NCBI GenBank assembly: GCA_964581165.1
Contig: CAZOMM010000071.1
Coordinates: 1 to 7,543, forward strand
DNA: 7,543 bases
Direction: 5' to 3'
Source of the DNA: CAZPAN01 sp964581165
Lineage (GTDB): Bacteria > Actinomycetota > Coriobacteriia > Coriobacteriales > CADBOM01
The position numbers were made by a program, and so were the translations under genes. Within the stretch, counting starts at the first letter, position 1; each line of letters starts with the position of its first letter. The notes beneath the pieces were generated by a model. That model saw only the letters and a program-made list of their open reading frames with translations. It had not been told where the DNA came from and did not search any database. Shown here one piece after another: positions 1 to 5,059 of the stretch.

Positions 1-875
1 CGTGGATTGAAACTTGCACAGTGCGCACACAAAGCAAAGGGGCCATGTCGCGCCCTGCACGGGCGCGTGGATTGAAACGAGCCCGTCCCCGTACGAGCAC
101 GAATAAACGAAGTCGCGCCCTGCACGGGCGCGTGGATTGAAACCCATGCGGTGAAATTCAGCGCAGCCGGTATGCAAAGTCGCGCCCTGCACGGGCGCGT
201 GGATTGAAACTCTTTTTTCAAATTGCAGATGAGGGATCCCCAAGGTCGCGCCCTGCACGGGCGCGTGGATTGAAACTCCCAAATCCCAAGGCACCGCGCA
301 TAACCTGATCCGTCGCGCCCTGCACGGGCGCGTGGATTGAAACAACTTGTGTATCGACTGTTGTAACTCCATTAGATGTCGCGCCCTGCACGGGCGCGTG
401 GATTGAAACGGTGCTATAGGTGCGCGCTGCATTAGCCACCTCTGGTCGCGCCCTGCACGGGCGCGTGGATTGAAACAATGAGATCACGGTGCAAGAGATC
501 CCCACAGATGGTCGCGCCCTGCACGGGCGCGTGGATTGAAACTGCGGTGATCCGTTGGAATGCCCGAGAAGGAAAGGAGTCGCGCCCTGCACGGGCGCGT
601 GGATTGAAACTCGACCCTTTGCAGCTCTTCGTTGATCTCAGTAACGTCGCGCCCTGCACGGGCGCGTGGATTGAAACCCAACTCCCGATATAGTCCGCTG
701 ACCAACTCTTGGTCGCGCCCTGCACGGGCGTGTGGATTGAAACCGCATCATCAGTTTAAAATTGAATCGCATCGTGGTCGCGCCCTGCACGGGCGTGTGG
801 ATTGAAACATGTCGGCTTGTATATTCAGGTCAAACAGAGTATTGTCGCGCCCTGCACGGGCGCGTGGATTGAAAC
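1..875 (+). CRISPR. CRISPR array, type I-C-like repeats, trailer-side end
   Basis: Fourteen copies of a 32-bp direct repeat are present. The first (1-13) is cut by the window edge. Complete copies start at 47, 112, 179, 245, 312, 378, 445, 511, 579, 646, 712, 777 and 844. The repeat begins GTCGCGCCC and ends GTGGATTGAAAC. Arms at repeat positions 3-9 (CGCGCCC) and 15-21 (GGGCGCG) form a perfect 7-bp stem around a TGCAC loop. The hairpin plus the ATTGAAAC end is typical of type I-C (Cas5/Cas7/Cas8c) arrays, in which Cas5 cuts at the base of the hairpin and leaves an 11-nt 5' handle. The 13 spacers are 33, 33, 35, 34, 35, 34, 35, 34, 36, 35, 34, 33 and 35 bp, and none repeats. The ATTGAAAC end implies transcription left to right, so the leader and cas1/cas2 should lie left of the window and the oldest spacers are near 840. 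Repeats at 712 and 777 share a C-to-T change at repeat position 20. The array is seen directly; the subtype is inferred from the repeat alone. Confidence 0.98.
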
Positions 876-928
876 AACAACTGCAAACATGCGATTTGCG
901 ACTTCGGCAAAAAGGCCATTTAGGATAA
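876..928. other. Unassigned gap between CRISPR trailer and gene relic
   Basis: This is 53 bp of sequence that follows the last complete CRISPR repeat. No further repeat, not even a degenerate one, can be recognised in it. It also does not align convincingly with the intact gene whose 3' end is duplicated immediately afterwards. A CTTCGG word at 902-907 matches 4102-4107 of that gene, but the distance to the aligned part differs by 10 nt, so the match may be chance. It may contain a final orphan spacer with its repeat lost, or a scar of the event that joined the array to the relic. Confidence 0.5.
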
Positions 929-1036
929 AGACTTGCCGAAGACGACTTGCTTGTATGGCGTAGCTCCTCTAGAAACGATCTGAGACAGTATTATTTACCG
1001 GCCTAAGTAAAAGGACTGCAACGTAGCAAGCTAGTT
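929..1036 (+). pseudogene. 3' relic of an AlbA/ATP-binding winged-helix gene
   Basis: Read on the plus strand from 929, 25 codons and a TAA stop (1004-1006) encode a peptide that starts RLAEDDLLVW and ends QYYLPA. It aligns without gaps to residues 479-503 of the intact protein encoded at 2685-4196, differing at only a few residues. Over roughly 85 bp (927-1013 against 4117-4203) I count about 11 mismatches, mostly C-to-T or G-to-A in this copy, as expected of a sequence no longer under selection. Similarity continues past the stop: 1002-1036 matches 4260-4298 (TAAGTAAAAG, then ACTGC and AGCAAGCTA), skipping five of the six 13-nt tandem units that follow the intact gene. There is no start codon, ribosome site or upstream domain, so this is a terminal fragment of a lost or rearranged paralogue. 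It lies between the CRISPR trailer and the 3' end of the glycosyltransferase gene. Confidence 0.88.
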
Positions 1037-1048
1037 AAGATATTGCCA

Positions 1049-2155
1049 TCACTTTAACATGCGCCTTAACAGGTAACGAATACCGTTTTGACGGATCTTC
1101 CAGATTGCTTCTGAGGCAAGCATGCGCAGGTAGGGAGCATTACTAGCGTGTTCGATGGCACATCCTGTTAACTGCTCGACAAGACGGCGATTTGTGGGGG
1201 AGACATAGGCAGAGCGTGCGAGAACCTTGCGATCCATGCGTTCAACCACGCTTTTGGCAGCCTTATGCCAGCCACTCTCTTCGAAATTCCTTGCTTGACG
1301 AATTGAATCCAAATACGAAAAAGCTCGGTAGTAATGCATGCCTAGCAATGTTTCGTCGTGCACCCCAACGGAATTAAAGATGTCTGTCATCTCGTGCCAT
1401 CGATCAATCGGCACGTGATAATCTCCGATGCTGGCACTTGAAGAATTTGCGTTTTCGTTGCGATAGCAATAAAAAGCCTCATTGGTGTATGCAATCGATT
1501 TAGCTAAAAGATAAGTTTGCACCATAAAGGGATTGTCGACCCATCCGGCCCCCGGAACCTCTTTGAAGCAGATGTTGTTCGCGGTAATAAAATCACGTCG
1601 ATATATCGCCGACCAGATTGAAGGGTGATAGCGCATGAGCAGGGGAGCTTCTGTAATGCAGAAAGGTTGCGATTTCGGTTTGATGCGCTTCCAGAATCCA
1701 CAGTGGTTTTGCTCAACATGCACCGTATCGCTCGCGGCTTCCTTGCCTGAGCTTTCCTTACTTGAGCTTTCCTCGTCAATTAACCAGAAGGCAGATTTAA
1801 CGATGTCGGGCCAGTTGTACTCAGAAGCGAGTTCGAACAGACGTGCATGGAGCGGGCCACACAGATAATCGTCTGGCTCGACCACGGCAATATAGCGTCC
1901 CCGCGATGCCGCGATGCCGCGATTCATGCTTGCTCCATAACCCTCATTGGGCTTGTCGATCACCAAGAAGCGTGCATCACGTGCGGCAAATTCCTGCATT
2001 ACCGAAAGCGAATCGTCTGTGGATCCATCGTTAATGCAGATTATCTCAAGCTTTTGCGTCGGTTCATCAGCGAGTGAGGCAAGGCATTGCTCCAGATAGG
2101 GGTATACGTTGTATACCGGCACAATAACGGACACATCTGGAGTCTGGTCACTCAT
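1049..2155 (-). CDS. Family 2 glycosyltransferase (GT-A fold)
   Basis: This 368-residue cytosolic enzyme is predicted to transfer a sugar from a nucleotide-sugar donor to a cell-surface glycan or lipid acceptor. Residues 8-28 (VSVIVPVYN onward) form the first beta strand and helix of the GT-A fold. INDGSTDDS (41-49) is the nucleotide-binding loop. NEGYGASMNRGI (70-81) is typical of the family. EPDD (93-96) fills the DXD-type metal site, with Glu where many relatives have Asp. GWVDNPFM (204-211) sits in the acceptor-side region, and CYRNENANSSS (230-240) is also family-typical. No transmembrane segment or signal peptide is visible. Residues 128-143 are a Ser/Glu/Lys-rich insert encoded by a 15-nt micro-duplication (GAGCTTTCCT recurs near 1749 and 1764 on the plus strand). 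The ATG at 2155 is preceded by GGAATAGAGGT. It stands alone, divergent from the AlbA/ATPase gene and with its 3' end toward the CRISPR trailer; I see no terminator. Donor and product cannot be told from sequence. Confidence 0.93.
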   Translation of the reverse strand: MSDQTPDVSVIVPVYNVYPYLEQCLASLADEPTQKLEIICINDGSTDDSLSVMQEFAARDARFLVIDKPNEGYGASMNRGIAASRGRYIAVVEPDDYLCGPLHARLFELASEYNWPDIVKSAFWLIDEESSSKESSGKEAASDTVHVEQNHCGFWKRIKPKSQPFCITEAPLLMRYHPSIWSAIYRRDFITANNICFKEVPGAGWVDNPFMVQTYLLAKSIAYTNEAFYCYRNENANSSSASIGDYHVPIDRWHEMTDIFNSVGVHDETLLGMHYYRAFSYLDSIRQARNFEESGWHKAAKSVVERMDRKVLARSAYVSPTNRRLVEQLTGCAIEHASNAPYLRMLASEAIWKIRQNGIRYLLRRMLK

Positions 2156-2232
2156 TGCATACCTCTATTCCTTTTTATTGAGCAGGGCGCTTCGCAGTCT
2201 TTTGAACTGAGCGCTTTGCAGATTTCAACAAG

Positions 2233-2248
2233 ATTAGTTTTCACTAAT
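2233..2248. promoter_or_regulatory. Inverted repeat, possible operator for the glycosyltransferase gene
   Basis: ATTAGT (2233-2238) and ACTAAT (2243-2248) are perfect 6-bp inverted arms around a 4-bp centre. The element lies 78 bp upstream of the glycosyltransferase start, in an AT-rich stretch where a promoter would be expected. The arms are short, so it could be chance. No T tract follows on either strand, so it is not a terminator. Confidence 0.3.
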
Positions 2249-2352
2249 TGGCTTTCATTTATTAGAGGTCTCTATGATAACCATTAAACGACAGGCCCGA
2301 TAATTATCACGCTTTTTGCCTATAGCAGGAGTAGGTCGACGAGTTTGCGGCA

Positions 2353-2411
2353 GTTCTCGTTGCCTTATGTCCTTGTTGCCCTCGGTTCTCGTTGCCTTCC
2401 GTGTAAGGCAA
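2353..2411. repeat. GTTCTCGTTGCCTT direct repeat with overlapping hairpin
   Basis: GTTCTCGTTGCCTT occurs exactly at 2353-2366 and 2385-2398, 32 bp apart, with a looser version (CCTTGTTGCCCT) between them near 2371-2382. The second copy ends inside a perfect 7-bp inverted repeat, TTGCCTT (2392-2398) and AAGGCAA (2405-2411), with a 6-nt loop. No T run follows on either strand, so a terminator role is unlikely. A transcript structure or protein-binding site is possible. Confidence 0.6.
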
Positions 2412-2445
2412 ACGTCCTATTTACTTACTATGACATGCTGTCTAG

Positions 2446-2569
2446 TTGTCAGTAGACTTGTCAGTAAACTTGTCAGCTCATGCGCTCACTGCTAAGCCTT
2501 CGAGGATAGCCTAAGATATTGCTTGTCAGTAGGCTTGTCAGTAAACTTGTCAGTAGGTTGTCAGCTCAC
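2446..2569. repeat. Degenerate 12-nt direct repeats (TTGTCAGTARRC)
   Basis: Seven units form two clusters. Cluster A: TTGTCAGTAGAC (2446-2457), TTGTCAGTAAAC (2458-2469) and TTGTCAGCTCAT (2470-2481). Cluster B: TTGTCAGTAGGC (2523-2534), TTGTCAGTAAAC (2535-2546), TTGTCAGTAGG (2547-2557) and TTGTCAGCTCAC (2558-2569). The unit order is the same in both, so B looks like a duplicate of A with one extra unit. They lie 115-240 bp upstream of the AlbA/ATPase start, an arrangement resembling iterons or multiple operator sites. No replication gene is present, so an origin is unlikely. Confidence 0.8.
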
Positions 2570-2636
2570 TCGCCTCATGTAGCTCATGCAGTCCACCTGA
2601 CTCGTGCAGCTCACTCGGCTCACGTAACTCATGCAG
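2565..2636. repeat. Phased 9-nt tandem repeat (CTCATGCAG-like)
   Basis: Eight consecutive 9-nt units run without a phase break: CTCACTCGC, CTCATGTAG, CTCATGCAG, TCCACCTGA, CTCGTGCAG, CTCACTCGG, CTCACGTAA and CTCATGCAG. The fourth is the most diverged. The block begins inside the last 12-nt unit of the preceding cluster, suggesting one repeat grew out of the other by slippage. It ends 48 bp before the AlbA/ATPase start codon and so probably lies in that gene's untranslated leader. Confidence 0.75.
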
Positions 2637-2684
2637 CACATCACCAAATGCCTGTAAGGAAAATGCTCACAAGGAGAGTCCAAC

Positions 2685-4196
2685 ATGCGTCTTGAAGAAA
2701 TCTTGAGCTATCGCGAAAACAATCGTCTCGAGGCTAAGCGTGCTCTTGGTCGCGATGGGCAAGGGGAGCTTCCTCGCAGCATATGGGAAACGATTTCTGC
2801 TTTTGCAAACACCGAAGGCGGAATCATTGTACTTGGTGTGGCCGAGCAACGAGACGGAACGCTTGAGGCACTCGGAATTCCACAAGCCGACAAAGTTCTT
2901 GATGATTTTTGGAATGCGGCATTGAGTGACGACAAGCTCAGTACTCGTTTGTTCCGAGATAAAGATGTCCAAATCGAGATGGTCGACGGCAAGCAGGTGT
3001 TAGTCATCAATGTGCCGTGGGCCAATCGCCGCATTCGTCCTATCTATATCAATGGCGATTTATTTGGCGGTACCTTTCGGCGCATGCACACAGGCGATCA
3101 CCTTTGTTCGCGCGAAGAGGTTCTCTCGATGGTGCGTGACTCCGACACTTCGAGCCAAGATTCCCATATTGCCGAATCCGCAGAAATGTCATGGATCGAT
3201 AACGACACTCTTGTGCGGTACCGGCGTCGATTTGAGACTTTACATCCCGGTCATGCATGGAACGAGCTTTCCGATGAGGAGTTCTTGGTTGCGCTTGGAG
3301 CCACCCGACGAGATGGCAAGGCGCTGAGACCAACGCGAGCCGGTCTGCTGATGTTTGGGCTAGATCGGTGGATTATTCAGGAGTTCCCCCATTTCTTGCT
3401 TGATTATCGACAAGAAACTGGCTCAAATCGATGGGAGGACAGGCTAGTAAGTTTTACAGGCGACTGGACTGGCAACGTCTATGACTTTTTCTTTAGAACC
3501 TATCAAAAACTTATGGCTGCTCTCAAAGTTCCATTTAAGCTCTCTGGCGTAGACCGCATTGACGATACCTCCACGCACAAGGCTCTGCGCGAGGCTTTGG
3601 CCAATTGTCTTACCAATGCAAATTGGTTCGAACGGCGAGGGGTTTCTTGTATATGGCATCCAGATCATATAGAAATTTCGAACCCTGGAGATTTTCGCAT
3701 GCCTATCGAAGAGGCCAAAAAGCCGGGGAATTCTGATCCCCGAAACGAAACTTTGCTTCGCATGTTTTCGTTAATTAATATTGGAGAACGTGCTGGCAGT
3801 GGCATCGACGAGCTGTTCTACGGGTGGCATGAAGCGGGTTTTGCCGCTCCTCATTATGAAGTCTCCTACGGACCCGATCGCACCGTTCTTAGGCTTCCCC
3901 TTTTGAGCGATGACCGGTGTGACAACCGGAGCGACAATCGAAAAAACGATGATCAGAGCGATGTTCAGAGCGACGACGGTGAAAAAGCCCCTAACAGCGG
4001 TCTTTCCTCCAACAAGGTTGCAGCGCTCGACTTGGCAAGCAAGCACGGAAAAGTGACCACCAAAGACCTAACAGAAGCAACTGGTCTCAGTAGACAGGCT
4101 GCTTCGGTGCTACTCAAAAGACTTGCCGAAGACGGCTTGCTCGTGTGGCACGGCTCCTCTAGAAACGATCCGAGGCAGTATTATTTGCCTGCCTAA
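2685..4196 (+). CDS. AlbA_2 (Schlafen-like) / ATP-binding / winged-helix protein
   Basis: This 503-residue protein is of the type often annotated as a putative transcriptional regulator or ATP-binding protein. Residues 10-150 match the AlbA_2 (Schlafen-type nucleic-acid-binding) domain: E-N-N-RLEAK (11-18), FANTEGGIIVLGV (40-52), RPIYINGDLFGG (118-129) and TFRRMHTGD (130-138). Residues 298-380 resemble the GHKL-like ATPase region of this family: LREALANCLTNANW (301-314) as N-box, ISNPGDFRMP (331-340) as ATP-lid motif and GERAGSGIDELF (367-378). Many relatives have His-Asp in the N-box where this one has Asn-Ala. Residues 408-435 are an acidic, repetitive linker (NRSDNRKNDDQSDVQSDD). Residues 443-503 form a winged helix with recognition segment TGLSRQAASVLLKRL. 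The ATG at 2685 has AAGGAG eight bases upstream. The family is known to be widespread and multi-copy; a defence or regulatory role is inference. It lies between the CRISPR/glycosyltransferase region and ssrA, with a duplicate 3' end at 929-1036. No terminator is visible before ssrA. Confidence 0.9.
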   Translation: MRLEEILSYRENNRLEAKRALGRDGQGELPRSIWETISAFANTEGGIIVLGVAEQRDGTLEALGIPQADKVLDDFWNAALSDDKLSTRLFRDKDVQIEMVDGKQVLVINVPWANRRIRPIYINGDLFGGTFRRMHTGDHLCSREEVLSMVRDSDTSSQDSHIAESAEMSWIDNDTLVRYRRRFETLHPGHAWNELSDEEFLVALGATRRDGKALRPTRAGLLMFGLDRWIIQEFPHFLLDYRQETGSNRWEDRLVSFTGDWTGNVYDFFFRTYQKLMAALKVPFKLSGVDRIDDTSTHKALREALANCLTNANWFERRGVSCIWHPDHIEISNPGDFRMPIEEAKKPGNSDPRNETLLRMFSLINIGERAGSGIDELFYGWHEAGFAAPHYEVSYGPDRTVLRLPLLSDDRCDNRSDNRKNDDQSDVQSDDGEKAPNSGLSSNKVAALDLASKHGKVTTKDLTEATGLSRQAASVLLKRLAEDGLLVWHGSSRNDPRQYYLPA

Positions 4197-4271
4197 GCAA
4201 AAGACCTAAGCAAAAGAACCGGTGCAAAAGACCTGAGCAAAAGTTACGTAAGTAAAAGTCCTAAGTAAAAG
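4192..4271. repeat. 13-nt tandem repeat starting at the stop codon (CCTAAGCAAAAGA)
   Basis: Six head-to-tail units follow the AlbA/ATPase gene: 4192-4204 and 4205-4217 (identical), 4218-4231, 4232-4243, 4244-4258 and 4259-4271, all built on CCTAAGCAAAAGA. The first unit contains the TAA stop codon. The relic at 929-1036 has a single unit at the same point followed by matching flank, so the tandem expanded here or collapsed there after the two copies separated. Confidence 0.85.
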
Positions 4272-4309
4272 CACTGCCACAGGGACAGCAAGCTAATTGT
4301 ACTGGTGTC

Positions 4310-4339
4310 TGTACTATAGTTTTGCTTTTGTGTTATAGT
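4310..4339 (+). promoter_or_regulatory. Possible ssrA promoter
   Basis: TATAGT (4334-4339) is a fair -10 box placed 15 nt before the mature tmRNA 5' end, which allows a short leader to be removed by RNase P. The best -35 at reasonable spacing is TGTACT (4310-4315, 18-bp spacer), a poor match. A second TATAGT at 4315-4320 lacks a well-spaced -35. Confidence 0.35.
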
Positions 4340-4354
4340 TCTTAGTCCTTGTAA

Positions 4355-4722
4355 GGGGGCGACTGGTTTCGACATGGTATTTATGAGGGAGGAAGCAAGC
4401 CGTGGTCTCCTCGCCACGTTAAACAGGGGTACCGTCAAATTTAATTGACAAAACTTCTTCTTATGAGCCCCAGTTGGCTCTTGCCGCTTAATATATAGCA
4501 GGCACGTCGAACTCGGGGATTCCCCGACTCGAGGGAGATGTCATTTTAGGGGAATGCTCCATCGCAGGTAGTCGGTATGGCGATGGAAAAGATTGAACCG
4601 GCTAGAGAGCGCTGGGTTTGTCTGTGCACCTGGTGCGATCGAATCTCAAGCATCGACTGAGCTTGGAGATGCCTCCTAGGTGGGTATCATGGACCGGAGT
4701 TCGATTCTCCGCGCCTCCACCA
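4355..4722 (+). ncRNA. ssrA: Transfer-messenger RNA (tmRNA)
   Basis: tmRNA enters stalled ribosomes with SmpB, adds a degradation tag to the nascent peptide and frees the ribosome. The mature 5' end GGGGGCG (4355-4361) pairs with CGCCTCC (4712-4718; one G-U pair), followed by discriminator A and an encoded CCA (4720-4722). The conserved GGGGGCGACTGGTTTCGAC start and the T arm CGGAG-TTCGATT-CTCCG near the 3' end are clear. The one-piece length of 368 nt is normal. The tag frame runs 4447-4491 and encodes DKTSSYEPQLALAA and TAA. Resume codon GAC is inferred by analogy with the Bacillus subtilis tag GKTNSFNQNVALAA, which has the same length and a similar start. The ALAA end is what ClpXP recognises. 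The 3' tRNA-like end of ssrA is a frequent integration site, but no second copy of it is in this window. Confidence 0.97.
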
Positions 4723-4772
4723 AAAACAAAGTGCTGAACTCCTCTTCTGCTAGTGAGTTTACGCTCGTTCAT

Positions 4773-4822
4773 AAATTCGGGAGCACCCGTTGGCCTGCTT
4801 GTTGGGTTGCTCCCGAATTTTT
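4773..4822 (+). terminator. Rho-independent terminator of ssrA
   Basis: AAATTCGGGAGCA (4773-4785) pairs perfectly with TGCTCCCGAATTT (4808-4820). The helix extends by three G-C pairs beyond a one-base bulge, and the right arm runs into TTTTT (4818-4822). It lies 50 nt past the tmRNA 3' end, leaving a trailer for RNase processing. The A-run on the other side could let it act weakly on the minus strand, but no minus-strand gene is nearby. Confidence 0.85.
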
Positions 4823-4902
4823 AGTTTCTGCCTCTATCGACAATCCTAGGATTTATTAGAATCCCTGTGTCTAAGCCTCATGTGTTTTGTGCTTTCAATG
4901 AG

Positions 4903-5040
4903 TTGATAAAAAGTTCCGAGCTTATGCTTGACAAAAAGCTTTGGGCTTGATGGAAAGCCTTAAGCCTAAAGTTGACGAAAAGTCTTGAGCCCAATGAAAA
5001 GTTCTGAGCTTGTGCTTAACAAAAAACTCTGAGCTTATCC
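4903..5040. repeat. Degenerate 21-25-nt tandem repeat upstream of rph
   Basis: Six units occur at 4903-4927, 4928-4950, 4951-4971, 4972-4994, 4995-5015 and 5016-5040. Each has an A-rich half (such as TTGACAAAAAG) followed by TCTGAGCTT-like sequence. Units 2+3 and 4+5 make two 44-nt higher-order copies, so long and short units alternate. The block ends 19 bp before the rph start codon. TTGACA at 4928 and TTGACG at 4972 resemble -35 boxes, but neither has a convincing -10 box at 16-18 bp. The remainder of 4723-5059 holds only the ssrA terminator; I see no gene there. Confidence 0.8.
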
Positions 5041-5059
5041 GCAAGATTGGAGGAAAAGT

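Larger units (their letters stand above)
2156..2684. other. Repeat-rich divergent intergenic region
   Basis: This 529-bp spacer separates the leftward glycosyltransferase gene from the rightward AlbA/ATPase gene and should contain both promoters. I cannot assign a convincing -35/-10 pair to either. It holds an ATTAGT-TTTC-ACTAAT inverted repeat (2233-2248), a GATAATTATC palindrome (2299-2308), two GTTCTCGTTGCCTT copies (2353-2366 and 2385-2398), a TTGCCTT/AAGGCAA hairpin (2392-2411), a 12-nt repeat cluster (2446-2569) and a 9-nt repeat cluster (2565-2636). A frame is open through the 9-nt repeats, but it lacks a start codon, so I do not call a gene. Confidence 0.7.

Noticed and set aside
218..725. 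Overlapping open frames on both strands across the CRISPR array, with repeated VSIHAPVQGAT- or FNPRARAGRD-like peptides
   Set aside because: They are translations of the CRISPR repeat in different frames. The periodicity is that of the array, and there are no ribosome sites or codon signals.
2446..2569. Iterons of a replication origin
   Set aside because: The 12-nt repeats look iteron-like, but no replication initiator gene, DnaA boxes or partition genes are present and the neighbours are chromosomal.
2557..2706. Frame open through the 9-nt repeats into the start of the AlbA/ATPase gene, giving a Ser/Cys-rich peptide
   Set aside because: It lacks an ATG, GTG or TTG start after the upstream stop, has no ribosome site, and its openness follows from the 9-nt periodicity.
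4690..4722. Attachment site of an integrated element at the 3' end of ssrA
   Set aside because: ssrA 3' ends are frequent integration targets, but no second copy of this end, no integrase and no phage gene is in the window.
4928..4956. rph promoter with TTGACA at 4928 as -35
   Set aside because: The -35 match is perfect, but the bases 17 bp later (TGGAAA) are not a -10 box, and TTGACA recurs as part of the tandem repeat unit.
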